Shown: positions 12,051 through 23,468 of the stretch, in pieces
Layout: every line of letters begins with the position of its first letter
How positions within the stretch are numbered: position 1 is the first letter of the stretch
Assembly (NCBI GenBank): GCA_015501595.1
Contig: JADNRX010000073.1
Span: 62,001 to 126,000, forward strand
DNA from: Hymenopellis radicata
Lineage: Eukaryota; Basidiomycota; Agaricomycetes; Agaricales; Physalacriaceae
Reading direction: 5' to 3'
Length of the DNA stretch: 64,000 nt
Program-made: the position numbers and the translations under genes
Notes under the pieces: generated by a model
The model's database searches: none
The model's input: only the letters and a program-made list of their open reading frames with translations
Told to the model about the DNA's origin: nothing

Positions 12051-14978
12051 AGAGTGTACTACGAAGTAACCGCAGGCGCTGGTTACGCTCCGGTGACGCC
12101 CTCAATGGGCGTGGTGACGGTTCGGTTTCGATACCTGAAATGGTCTTTGTCCGCCCTAATGAGGAAGGTGGTCTACAGCCGCGATCACGATCCGGTCCGA
12201 CTCTTGACTTCAACACTCATCATCGACGTCCTTGGACCCCGCACAACTGCTCAATCTGCTCTCCCGTTCGCTTACTAGTTTCAATATGTTTTCTCAGATA
12301 CTTCAATAACACTTTTTTCTTCTTCATCGCGTCTGAGTTTGACCTCAAGATCGCCGTAGCGCTAGTACCCATTGTCCACCCCGATCGTCCAGAGGTCATC
12401 TATTAGGTGCGTCTTGCATTGTTCTCTCTGACTTAAATTCCCGATAAATAGAATACAATGCTTGACATATACTCAATGAGATCGCGTTCACCGTCGCGCC
12501 TCCCAATTATAACCGCGTCGTTGCATCTCCCTCACTTATCGACCTCGACGCGTTCACTTGGCCAATTGAACATCGATCCAATTGGGCGCACTATCAGACA
12601 ACAGCTTATGGATGTCGCCGAATCCTCATGACTCAGCTGTTCGACTTCCCAATCTATCTCAGCATGAACGACAGGCTCGTCGTCGCAGGAAGCGCAGTAA
12701 GCCAAGCTGCCTTTCTTTATTTCTACCATCATGCAAACTGACTCGGGGCAGAAGCCTTAAGCGCAAACGGAATGAGGAGCCCTCGGATGCTCTCATCGTC
12801 GAGGATACAGCACACAGAAAGAAATCGCGGCCAGGAGGAGTGTTCACGTTGCGCAGATGGTCGAGGACGAGGCCTGAAAGGACCAAAAGATCCAACAGCA
12901 GATCCAGGTGTGTTTGCCCAGGTGGAAGTGTTTTCCAGTGTTAATTTTTGTAGGCTGTGGTCTCTCGCCTGGCATCGGCGCCAGAACAGCTAGCGCCCGC
13001 TGTTGCGCCTGTGAACCCCGCAACTAAAGGACGACGCGTCTCGAACGACTTCTCTCACTGATACTTGCCAGCGATGCTCGGGGAGGTTGTCTTCGCGACG
13101 CGTCCTTTCCCATTTGGTTTCGCGCCGGTGGGAAGGTGACAATGACAGCGCTGCTCGGGATATGGAAGGATGACAGATTACTGCCCTGTTCTTCGACACC
13201 ACGCTCAGCATTGCCGAAACGGGAGTCTTCAACAAGACCGCTGCCATCTCAAGCAGGACACTTCTTTCGGCTGCGTTTCATGACCACAGAGTGCTGGGTC
13301 GACCACGGCGGGTGTTCTGACCACTGACCATGGTCGACGTTGAGCAGCTAGCGGGTATCAGCCATAGGTTCTTGGCTGTATGTGCATGAGAGCCGCTGCT
13401 ATCGGGTAGCGCAGTTGTAAACGTTGGCCGGCAGTTCTTCACAGTGAGTTCCCCAATCCTGTTCAATTCTGTACTCATTGTTGATAAGATATTCGTGGCT
13501 AGTTGCCGCGGATGGTGCATAACCATTCGACTCACGGGTAAGCCGACTTTATTCACCTTGTGCTTTCACTGACTTCGTAATAGTCAGACCCTCTCTTACG
13601 ACGAAGGCGCCTTATCGACACTGGCAAAGGCGTGTCTTCACCCGCTGGGATGACGGATGTACTCCTTCTTTGCTCCCGCCGGTAGCTTGCCTTTGCTTCG
13701 GGAAAATGACCAGCGGCTTGTGAGGAGGACAACGCGGGTGTATTCACCTCTTGTCTCGATGCCACACACTCCCCGTACTGTGGAGTATCAGCAGGATCTC
13801 TGTCGTCGCTGCTTTTCAGTAAGTTTCTCGTGGTTGACATAGATTTCCTTGTGCTGATGACATACTCCAGACGTCTTTGGAGTCAAACGGTGCTTCGCTC
13901 ACCGCGCCTAGCCTCCAGTGTCATCTCTATCTGGACTCGCCGCGTATGACTGGGGATTGCTCGACATCTTTCCGCGATGATGTGGGTGCGACGTCGGGAT
14001 TCCGAATCCGACGAAGAGGTCGTCTGCTCGCTTCGAAGGATTATGACTCTAGAACCGTCTTTACCCAGCGAGGACATCGCTGACGGCGTCGTCATGCAAA
14101 GGTGAGATTTTTGAATTTGTATAATGCCTTCAGAAGCTGATGTTGTCCTTTAGATATTACTACAAGGGCATAGTACGACCGAAATTGGAGGAACGAGATC
14201 ACAGCATGGAGAATACACCGTCGTTATGGTCGTACACCGTGCGCCGGACCCGCCAGACGTAGCCGAGTGGTGGGCGGGAGATCGGGATAATCGTCGACTT
14301 CAGATATGATCTGGGGCTGTTGGTGAAGCAAGTGCAATACCTGCTTTCTCGCCAAGTTTGCTGACAGATTCCGTAGGATTTTTTATTTGTTCATTTTAAA
14401 TGTTCTGTCCTTTCTCTATTTCGATTGTACTGCTCTCTCTATTAAGTCGAATATGATTTACATTGGAACAATTTCGAGACTACAAGTATGGTACTAATCA
14501 TTGCGAATTTCGAAACCAAACCATTTTCACGGTGTGTTCGACTTAAGCTAAAAATCACCATGAGGCAACCATGAGGCAAACCAGTCCCTATTTGGTCAAC
14601 GATGAAAACGAAGAAATAATCATATAAAGATTGGAGAAAGAGAAATGTCACCTTCTCGACCTGGCGGTATTGCACGCTCGCATCGGGAAACCTGACAGCG
14701 GCGAAAAACAAGCAGAAAACAACTAAGATTAGAGAGATTTTATTCAAAACGGGAGAGCTGAACCAGATGTGAGCCGGTAGGACCATTTCAGTCACCCTCC
14801 AAGTCCACAATCTGCGCGATTGAGGCTGATGACGAGAGGGACTGAATGGGAGAAGACGCGCGGGTGGACGCGTAACCAGCGAGGTGACGGTGTGACGAAC
14901 CAGCCAATCACAGGGCGAAACCAGCCGGCACGTGATCGAAACCTGTCACCGCTGGCAACGATTAAAGTCCTAACACAT
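12051..14978 (+). repeat. tandem duplication, unit 2 (2928 bp)
   Basis: Second copy of the unit at 9121-12050, immediately adjacent and in the same orientation. Its right border is marked by CCTAACACAT followed by unrelated sequence (TCAAAGACC), whereas in unit 1 the same bases run into the start of unit 2. Single-base length differences from unit 1 are found near 12567, 13220, 13314 and 14747. The very low divergence means the duplication is recent, was homogenised by gene conversion, or is an assembly artefact. Confidence 0.95.
13977..14262 (+). CDS. putative 3' coding exons in repeat unit 2
   Basis: Exact counterpart of the putative exons at 11050-11335. No difference between the two copies was noticed in this part, so the open frame and intron are the same. 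Whatever gene the unit carries would exist twice. Function unknown. Confidence 0.3.
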
Positions 14979-14989
14979 TCAAAGACCTG

Positions 14990-15418
14990 CTAGCATTTGG
15001 ACTCTGTGTAGGTCTCCAACGTGTTTATGAAGGAAAGAGTAATAACTGACCAAATGAAGCAAAGGCAGTGCATACGGTGATTGAATATCTCGCGTTCCCG
15101 GGCCATAAAGCGCGATGTGTATAATAGTATCACGAGAATCGACAAAACGAGCCCGAGTCGTTCAAAGTCAAAGCAGTTCATTGCCTCAAGTGACAGCGGT
15201 AAGAGGGACAGAAGTGTGGCGGATTTGCCGCCTACGGTGTGTGCGCCCTTCCAAGGCTCGCGGTTCTGATTCGTCAAGTTCTTCGTACTCGACTTCCTCA
15301 TCGCAGCGTCCCAGTTCGGAATGACGGGCGGCATCAATGTACTATCGACATCAAAGAACTTGTTGCGTTGGGGCTGCTTTGGGGGCGACGTTTGAGGTGT
15401 TGGATGAGGGCGCGTCAT
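14990..15418 (-). CDS. hypothetical ORF behind a copied F-box promoter
   Basis: An ATG at 15418 on the minus strand opens 142 codons with a proline-rich start (MTRPHPTPQT) and a hydrophobic stretch around VLSILVILLY. Its 5' flank (15419-15845) resembles the intergenic region 25149-25595, where the equivalent ATG starts a 559-residue F-box gene. Here the F-box coding region is absent and this unrelated frame follows. It may be a chance frame or a chimera made by the rearrangement. No family is recognised. Confidence 0.25.
   Translation of the reverse strand: MTRPHPTPQTSPPKQPQRNKFFDVDSTLMPPVIPNWDAAMRKSSTKNLTNQNREPWKGAHTVGGKSATLLSLLPLSLEAMNCFDFERLGLVLSILVILLYTSRFMAREREIFNHRMHCLCFIWSVITLSFINTLETYTESKC
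15081..15240. repeat. dispersed repeat, copy A
   Basis: About 160 bases resemble 23076-23230 in the same orientation, beginning at GTGATTGAATATC in both and including the shared phrase CAAAGCAGTTCATTGCC. In the second location it lies between an F-box fragment and the 3' end of the intact F-box gene. Its presence here, next to the copied F-box promoter, suggests this locus once carried an F-box gene that was deleted. Confidence 0.7.
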
Positions 15419-15845
15419 CTGCGTTAAGGAGCGGTTTTCAGCGAGGCTAAGCACTAGAGAAACTGGCTGGGTTACCTTGGAAGCCAGGAAGGAAATAACA
15501 AAAAGACTAAGGTAAAGATGATATCGTATGCCGCTGGAGAAGTGGTCAGTTCAAAAACTTCCGCAAGACTTCTAGAAGAACACCTTTAGTCTCTTAAAAT
15601 TTGCGGATTAATGAAGCCCTCAACGCTACGCGTTTTTGTCGACTACAGATAAAGAATTGTCGAAATGATTAGCAGAAGACCTTGAAGGCAGGAGACAGGT
15701 TGATCGACTGTCCCAATTTGGGCGATCGGTTCTTGACCTCCTGCTCCCATTTGGCCACCGTTGTTGAGCTCTGTAATGTCTTTCATCGTCATAGAGTACT
15801 TGTTCTCTGATGTTTACAGGGCGTCGGTATCATATCGGATTCTTC

Positions 15846-17527
15846 ATGGTTAACTGCCCACTTGAAAACGACGAGGACGACATTTCTTTCAATGAGGAAG
15901 CCGTTTATAACGACGATGCCTCCTCGTCTATAGTCGACACGGGAAATATAAATGCGAATACTCGCGATGCACTGGCAGAAATTCGAAGAGAGGCCTCCGA
16001 CATATACAACCGCCTACATTCTATCGAAGAGGACACCATTTTCGTAGAAACTGTGGCTAAATCATATCCTGATCTGCCTTTACTACGTGCGTTTTGGCCA
16101 TTTACTATCAATTTCGTCTGACGATTTGCAGCCAATTTACGCTGTGGGGCATGGTACACCAACCCGGATATTGTCAGTCGACCATTAACTCCGAATTTCT
16201 TCGCTATCTCATTCGCGTTAAGGCCACCGCAGTTCCAGCGTACTTCAAGTCCACAGACGGTCATTTCTCGAATTGGAGTTTCAACCTACGACGACCGAAT
16301 CTCCATCTTCTTCCTCTAATTGCAGAACGCAATGGTAGGCCTTTTCATCTAGGCGTCATTCGCGTGCTTACTTGGTCAGATAGCATCGTTTTAGTTGACT
16401 CTACGAGGGCAGGCAAGGAAATTCCGGACGCCCTAAGCAAGACCGTGCCCATTTGGTGCGCTGTGGTCAATCGGGCTCTCCGGATTCGATACCCAGAGAC
16501 GAGAGCAACAGACTGGGACGATAAACTGTATACACCGCCGGCGTCAGTGAGCGCTCAGGAGTACTCCCAGATTGCACTTCGAATAGATAAGTGGGCCGAT
16601 GACCTGTCAGTGCGTATTGCTTCGATTGTCTGGCAGCAGAAACCTAACCAAATGAAACAGAAATCATCCTATGATCTTCCGAATCTCGTGCGCCCCCTAC
16701 GCCCACTCTGGATTACCCCAGCCACCTCCAACTTTCCCGTCGTCGACGCGTTGTCATGTTTCCCGATTATATGTGTTTCCGCCTCCAAGCAAATATCGGA
16801 AGGACTAGAGCGCCGCTCCAGCGGATTCTCATATATACAAGGATCTGCCGACGACCACGAAGCATGGGGCATGGTGAGTTCGTTCTTTTCGTCTTAACAA
16901 TATTGTCTGAGGCAACCATTGCAGGGCTTAACTCCAGATCTATTCTGGCGCTTCCGTGACGAGCTCTTAATCACGCCTCGCAGTCGGCTACCTGATCTCA
17001 TCTCGACACTCATCACGACCTCGGCAACACGTCTCGGTCGTCAAGCCACGTCGATCTCTAAATTAGGAGGCCGACTTTTGTTATGCGCCAATGCCGATGT
17101 CGCGGGCAAGACTTCACTTGCGCGCATCTCATTATCACCATGTATGATACCGAATGCACATTAACCAATCCTCTTAAACCAGTCCTGGTAGTCCAAACCC
17201 AGGCTGGAAAGAAAGGCCGACATCATTTTCTTTCGACCGTTCTTCCCCAGTCCACCGCGTTCGTGCAGGCGTGCCTGGCCAAGGACCAGCGCGTCTGCGC
17301 ATCATGCGACAGCGGCAACGATATCGCCGCGGGTATTGTCCTCGTTGCCCTACAGCTGTTTTTCGATGAGGACGGGGAGTATTGTGGGGAAAAGAAGGGT
17401 CGCATGGAGTCTCCATACGCGCCTGGAGTGGATCATTTCGGATCGTCCGGAGGTTAATCCGTCGAGGAGCACGCTGAAGCGTATCAACGAGTTCTTGCTC
17501 ACTCCTCAAGCAGGGGTATCGTCTTGA
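15846..17527 (+). pseudogene. RIT1: Rit1-like tRNA ribosyl-phosphate transferase, broken copy
   Basis: This is a diverged duplicate of the intact gene at 25596-27296, with the same five-exon layout (15846-16086, 16132-16176, 16239-16334, 16380-16873, 16925 onward). The phrases YFKSTDGHFSNW, LVDSTRAGK and ALSKTVPIWCAVVNRA identify the Rit1 family, which adds 2'-O-ribosyl phosphate to A64 of initiator tRNA. Two differences break the C-terminal domain: one G is missing at 17104-17106 (three G here, four in the other copy), giving an early stop at 17162, and 11 bases are missing near 17404. Exon 3 is also one base short at its end, and only a shift of the next 3' splice site by four bases would keep the frame. 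The copy probably makes at best a truncated protein. Confidence 0.85.
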
Positions 17528-17532
17528 TGTGT

Positions 17533-18215
17533 GTACTGTACCCAACCACCAAGACTGCTATTGAAATTTTCTTCATTCGCAACGTAATGCACCCAACAAT
17601 CGGTCCTACTGTTCGATACTCGAGTTCCTACAGAAGGCGGTCTTTGAGTGGGGATAACAGGATAGCAGAGGCGACGCACGATCCCGGAAAGTCATACCCG
17701 CCCATCAGTCTCATGTACTGTTGAATGATGAGACGCAGCAGTTCCTATCAAGCTGGAGGGACACACACAGCTTTTTCGAGATAGCTAGGCCATGCCACTG
17801 TTTGGGGCCTGACAGGTACATCAGTGTGCCATTGCTTGGATGATGGGGAAGCTTGTCATCGATAACTTTGCTGACCGGTTCAACAATTGTGGCGAACAAG
17901 ACAAATGGATTCCCACTAACACCGTTGAAGAGTATTTTGACGTCGCAACGTCTTGTCAGCAGGTCGTAATGTATTGCGTCGCGTGCGAGCTAGGCAGTAG
18001 CTTCGGACCTGAGCTGTCTGAAAATGCAGACTATGCCTTGGATCCGAATCTGCGGGAATGCTCGAGGCTCGTCCCATTGAGGAGCTTGATTTCTGCAAGA
18101 CATTGTCCTGCACACCGTCAGCATAAGGAGCACGACTGTAGCCCGAGAAACATTTACGATGAGAGAAGTGGTCGATTCCTACGGGTGCGAGAGTAAGATT
18201 TCTTCATATCCAGGC
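17533..18215 (-). pseudogene. calpain (PalB/Rim13-like) gene fragment
   Basis: Read on the minus strand, this segment matches the calpain gene at 53350-54440 in pieces, including introns: the cysteine-region exon (EHSRRFGSK), the RCDVKILFNG piece and the exon with YDFPGS. About 320 bases between the counterparts of 53502 and 53823 are missing, and other small gaps are present. It lacks start, C-terminal domains and continuous frame. Its left edge abuts the 3' end of the broken Rit1 copy within about ten bases, marking a rearrangement breakpoint. No function as a protein is expected. Confidence 0.8.
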
Positions 18216-18346
18216 CGCGATTGACGGTAGTCCGTGTCAGAAGGGGGTATCCATCTCGACTCTGACTTCTTTCCTTACAGTTGTCCCTGGCCTCGGAATT
18301 CCGTCGCTTTATTGTTTCCAACAGAATGATATAGCCCTGGCGCACG

Positions 18347-18353
18347 TATAAAA
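18347..18353 (+). promoter_or_regulatory. TATA-like element of the nuclease gene
   Basis: TATAAAA lies 41 bases upstream of the ATG at 18394, a plausible core promoter position for a fungal gene with a short leader. Supported by position only. Confidence 0.45.
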
Positions 18354-18393
18354 CCCACAGCGCGCAGAAGATCGAAGGCACGATTCCTCTGCA

Positions 18394-21300
18394 ATGAGAT
18401 TCTTTCTGGGGCTTCTCCTTCTTGTATCTGGACAGCTCGTGTCGCCAGTCTATGCAGCCAATGGAACTTGTATCTCGTCTCCCCAGAGTGCTTGCACTTC
18501 ATTGGTTGCAATATGCGCGAGCAAGGTGGCCACCGGGCAGGTGCGACTTGTTGTCCATCTATACATACTTTCGTTGATCTCTAATCAAGGTTGCCTCAAA
18601 CAATTTCTGGTCCGCGCCAGAGTGTTTCACGGCTGCTACTTGTGCTGGCGTACGTGAGATGCCATAGTCTTGCTGCATTCTGACAGAAATCCAGTCCGCT
18701 GCAGTGCTCGATGCCGCGTGTTGTGCGGGAACTTGCGTTGCACTGACTAACATGAACAGTTTGGATTATAACAACGTTAGTGAATCGGTTTGATCTTCGC
18801 CAGAATACACCCTAAAATCTGTATGTCTCCCCTAAGGTATATGCTCCAATGGTCGGGTCTTGTGCCTTTGCCCCCAACGGATGTCCTGTCACTTGGAGTC
18901 AGTCCAGTTCCATTTCTAAAGACAAGCTCATCTCTAACGCATATTTCAGCGGACTTCGTCAATTATTTTTACAACACAATTCAAGCAACTAACACAAATA
19001 ATTGGCCTCTGTAAGTCTTCTTCCGAATCTGCGCCGAGATCAAACTGAAGAAACATCGCTCAAGATCTGGAGATGATGTTTTGGGATGGTGGTCAGAAAT
19101 CGCAACTTGGACTGCCGTGCGTCCGCTTCGTTAAATCTTGAGCTATGTTCAAGATTTCGTTCTTAGGTTTGCTCCGGAACGAGTTGCGTCAACGGCCAAA
19201 TCCCGTATCTCAACTTCGATGATTGGCTCCGGTTCTCATCGAGCACGCTTATCACGACGCCCGGGAATCCTCCCATCCGTGATCCTCTCAGCTCGGATCG
19301 TGACAACAACACGAATATCTGGGATCCCACCGCCGATGCCCCATGTCCATTCACGGACCAGACTTTGTGTTTCGAAGACAACGGCCCACAGGAGCCACCG
19401 GAGGTCACGAATACTGTTCTGTCGACATCCATCACTCCCCTCCTCCCCAGAGTGAAGCTGGCGACCTTGTCATTGGTGCCTACCGGCGCTCACACTTCCT
19501 TTGCCACCGGGACAAAGTTCCTGCCTCCTAATATTCCACCACCGGTCTACATCACGAACGGGACGCAGAAAGTACTCGTCGACCTGAATCTCTCCGAAGG
19601 CGAACCACCCGCTCGGCGACAGTACTCTTTGGTTGAGAAGCATGTTCCTTCGTACAATGTGTCTCTTGAAAAGCGACCGGTTGTGCAGTCAGATGTTTGC
19701 AAGGGGGCTATCGATACGCCTTCCCCGCTGCCCATCTTGACGTACTACTGCGACTATATGCCTCATATTTGCGCCTCGATCCGCGGTAGTGGATTTCTTA
19801 CGAACGACCAAATCGTGCTGACCTATGATCCTTTTGGCACGGGCACCCGGAGGAACAGTGTGTGCACAAAAGAGGTGAACAATGCATTCCGTACTACTGG
19901 TGGCTGCGACCGCAGACAGCACGATCCTCTCTATTGGCTGGTAAGCAATAACTTCCCATCGCTCAAATTGATTTCTCAAATTTCATCGCGCCAGATCTCT
20001 TGCGACGAATTCCCGATGAACTCTGTTTTGGAGGGTGGCAGAGCAAACGGGGCGATTGTCACAGCAGTTCCCGAACGCGAGCAGCAATATCAGGGCAGTC
20101 TTCATACTGCGGTGTCGAAACTCCTCCGCGTGGAAAATGACGCCCGCTCGCAGTGGTCGAAGCCTAGGAACGTGAAGAACACGTACGCCGGGCAGTGTCA
20201 CAAATTCATCCTTAGTCTTGTCGATGCGCGGCCGGCGGGAACTTCCTCGATTGCAATTGGCAGTCTATTCACTGGAGGTGCTTTCATGTACGACCAGGCA
20301 GCTCAGCATACCGAAATCCTAGTAGACAGCCGCGCCGGCCCCCCACCCGCCCCTCGCCTCACACCGTACGACTATCCAGCTGATGCTATTGCTCTCAAGC
20401 CGACAGGGAGCTACCGGTCTTTTGACTGTCGACCATGCACGATCGGCTCTGTGACTACTAACCCGGCTGCGTTGGATGTATTTAATAATGTCACACGGGT
20501 TACGGATCTCCAAGTGGAAGCCGCCGCTGCCGCATCGTGTACGAAGACTATGAGACCAACGAGCACGCCCACACCGACCTCAGATGCCAGCACCAATGCA
20601 GCGGAGGCCGCCGCCGCCGCCGCCGCTGCCAAGGCTGGTATGTTAACATTTTCTTTCAAACTAATACGTGTCCTAACATACATTGAATTCTCCAGCTCTC
20701 GATTCCGCGAACGAATCTGCAGCGACGATGGCGGCAGCACAGGCAGTCGTGAAGGCTGCAGAAGCAGCAGTATCGGCCGCAGCAATTGCCGCTGCAGCGG
20801 TAAGTCACTCATCTTTGCTGTCAACCTTGTCTTGCTCACGGGACGATAGGCGATTGCGAACTCCCCTGCGGCAATGGCGTCTGCGCTGGCATCAGCAGTC
20901 CAAGCTCAAACGGTCCTTCAATCCACCATCTCGGCACTCACAGATATTTTTGGGACTGGGACAATTCCTGACGCAATCGCAACCATCATCTCGCAGGCAT
21001 GTTTGACCAGCCCTTGGTTTTTGTCAACTACTAATGGGATTTGCAGGCTAGCATCGTCGCGACTGATACGTCGTCTGTCCTCACCGATACTTGGAACACC
21101 AAACCGCCGCAGAGTGATCCCGTCCCTCCCGATTCCGACCCGGTGCACAGTCCGACGACCAATTCTGGCGGTGGTGCAAGTGTTCCCCCAGCAGCGTGTT
21201 TCGGTCCAGGGTCCACTGGCCAACTGACAATTAACGGGCCTTACATCTGGCTCTCAACTGGGACCGCCACAGAACCCGGTACAATCACTGACGCCGGGAA

Positions 21301-21598
21301 TGCCGCGTACTTCGGAGTGACCATGGCCAGTGATGGCCCGTATATACTCAGCTCGCTCTGCTCTGGAGTGTATGCCTGGACGAGCGGAGCCGCACAGCCG
21401 AGCTATCAAGTCAGCTGCTCTTCCAAAGAGTTCGGCTCGTACTGGAATGCTGTCAAGCAGCAATGCTACGTCTTTCCGTTTTCGTCCACGACTTACGGTA
21501 TCGTCTGCGCGAACGATGTGGGGAACATTTACAGCTGCTTGCAGAGCCAAGGATATCAGTCGCAGATCACAGCAGTGTCATTTTCTTGGTCCTCTTAA
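18394..21598 (+). CDS. secreted NucA/NucB-type deoxyribonuclease-like protein
   Basis: Eleven exons (18394-18540, 18590-18649, 18695-18775, 18837-18897, 18950-19010, 19065-19116, 19167-19940, 19995-20637, 20696-20799, 20850-20996, 21047-21598) close into one 893-residue frame. Residues 1-21 are a signal peptide (MRFFLGLLLLVSGQLVSPVYA). A Cys-rich N-terminal region follows. The central part has YYCDYMPHICASI and, across an intron, SCDEFPMNSVLEGG, the mark of the NucA/NucB nuclease fold. Next come an Ala-rich, coiled-coil-like stretch (about residues 600-710) and a Cys-containing C-terminal domain ending in SFSWSS. The protein is probably secreted and cleaves DNA; activity is inferred. The intron at 20997-21046 would have to be GC-AG. 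The rest are GT-AG. The exact frame closure over eleven exons supports the model strongly. Confidence 0.8.
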
Positions 21599-21801
21599 CT
21601 ACATGTTTCGTTTTATCGTATCCACCTAGATACGTGTCGCGTTTATTACATTCCTACTGTCTGGTCACGAGGCCGCGTTGATGTAATCTATCAATCAAGC
21701 CGCTTTCTCTCTTAGACTCTTACCACCATGAGCTTCCTGGCTCAATCCTTTGTCCCCGTGTATGCCTCGCAGCCGACTCCGCGGAGTTGGGGACCCATTC
21801 A

Positions 21802-22614
21802 ATGCTGATTGGTGGGTCCACGATGTATCTCAATCCCGGCTCAACTTGGCCTACGTGCGCGACATGCACCCACCCTCTTGTCCCTCTGGTGCAGCTGAAT
21901 GTCTCGGCGGAGAATACCCGGAAAACTTTCCGCGCCTTTATTCCAGGGGTGGTCCCTGCCGGAGGAAGTCTTGCGACAATGATACAGCTCTTTGTCTGCC
22001 CCGAGTACGACTGTTACGAGACCTCCACCCATTATTCCACGAAGACGCGTTCATTCCTTGTGCGCATCGCAACTGTGCCTCTCGCTTGCCAATTCAATGA
22101 TACGGAACTGGCCGAGGCGCGCAAGAAGATCGAACAAGGTCCCGGATTCCTGCGCGCCCGTTTGGTAGAGACGTGGGTAGCGGGAAAGGAGGAAACATTG
22201 GATGAACAGTTAATCTGGGGTCAGGACGACTCCGAAGAATTCTATGCTGCGCACAAACCCGAGCCGGGGTTGAAGCTGCTTGGCCATACCACGCGAGGTG
22301 TGTTCGACGATCCCGGAAGTGCTAATTCGTGATTAAACCGAAACCAGGGAAATACTATTGTTCGGATGATGGTTGTCCACAGGCGGGGACTCATGACTTT
22401 CCCTACAGACGTGAATTGATACAACTGGGTGACCGCTTCAATTGTGAATGGGAAGAGGATGAAGCGCTAGACGTGGTACGAGCTCTTGTATCATTATACA
22501 CCTCCACACTGAGCCTGACTCCGAATACAGATGTCCACACTTGGAAACACTTGGATCGCGCAATGCCTCGACCATCCTGACGTTTTGTCATTGACTATGA
22601 GCGGACAGTGGTAG
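21802..22614 (+). CDS. DUF1963 (YwqG)-like protein
   Basis: Three exons (21802 to about 22299, then from 22353, then 22531-22614) are joined by GT-AG introns. The text GGSTMYLNPGSTWPTCATC, then LVPLVQLN, an internal LFVC and the later DSEEFYAAHKPEPGLKLLG and KYYCSDDGCP resemble the YwqG/DUF1963 family as found in basidiomycetes, a fold of unknown biochemical role with Cys pairs. The end reads GNTWIAQCLDHPDV and then a stop. An ATG in good context at 21729 opens a protein-like start (MSFLAQSFVPVY), but it is one base out of frame with the body near 21780; either that is the true start with an indel, or translation starts at 21802. The family call is from memory of the pattern. Confidence 0.6.
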
Positions 22615-22639
22615 TTGAATGGGTAACGAGTACTGTACA

Positions 22640-23060
22640 CACACATCTTGAAATGATCAAGGGGAATGTCATATATATCGTTGATCGAAATACGGAGGAG
22701 AGTAGGCAGCGCGAAAACCATGGTCAGAGCATCTGAGATGGAAAGGAGCTCCTCCCACCGTCAGGCGCAAAAGTACATCTCGAGACTGACAATTCCTTGA
22801 ACCGGTTGACTGTCTCGAGGAAAACATCCACAGAGTCAAGGATCCACCGCCCAGAGTGATCTGAAGAACGCGACTCGTCGCAGACCTCGACATGGCGAAC
22901 GTGACGCGCAAGATCCGGAGACGTGTGGAGCAGCCCCAGAGAAGCGTGGCACAGACTGTCTGCCGTTCCCGACGTATCAGTTGGAGAGTCGAAAGGAGGT
23001 CGGAGAAGAGGTGACGGTAGCTAGAGGTGCGCCACTCTCTGCACACATATGCACAAGTCC
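22640..23060 (-). pseudogene. F-box gene fragment
   Basis: On the minus strand this matches 58105-58525 of the F-box gene at 58035-59349, from the end of the F-box (CREWRTSSYRHLFSDL) to the phrase around IDQRYI. It has lost the N-terminal F-box helix and everything downstream. One A is missing relative to the other copy near the NRFKE position, shifting the frame. At the place where the 58-kb copy has an extra T, this fragment keeps the frame, which helps to diagnose the frameshift there. Confidence 0.8.
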
Positions 23061-23075
23061 GGAGACCGTCCTATA

Positions 23076-23230
23076 CGGTGATTGAATATCGCGTTGCATA
23101 AAGCGCGAGGTGTATACTTATCACGAGAATCGACGAAACGAGACACGAGCCGTTCAAGGTCAAAGCAGTTCATTGCCCTCAAGTGACAGTAGCAGTGGTG
23201 GCAGATTGCCGCCGATGGGGCACTACGTAA
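23076..23230. repeat. dispersed repeat, copy B
   Basis: Partner of 15081-15240, same orientation, with several indels. It lies in the 3' flank of the intact F-box gene (23469-25148, minus strand). No coding signal is seen in it. Confidence 0.7.
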
Positions 23231-23468
23231 GCGGCGGGACAGGGGCTAGACATGTCTGAATGCGCACAGCAAACATGAGCCTCAATATTCTGCAGAAAAG
23301 AGCATCCAATGGGGTCCGGATATGGAGAAGTCTACTTGGCACTGCCAGGCTGTTCTAGTCAAGCGGTACCAAAGTCAATGGTTCTTTGAGAGATTTATCC
23401 ATGACAGGCTGGATACTATACGTATGTCCTGAGCAAAGGGAGTTCAACAAGATATAGCAAGTAGTATG

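Noticed and set aside
9121..14978. The tandem duplication as an LTR retrotransposon with 2.9-kb LTRs.
   Set aside because: The units are directly adjacent with no internal region, primer-binding site or reverse transcriptase.
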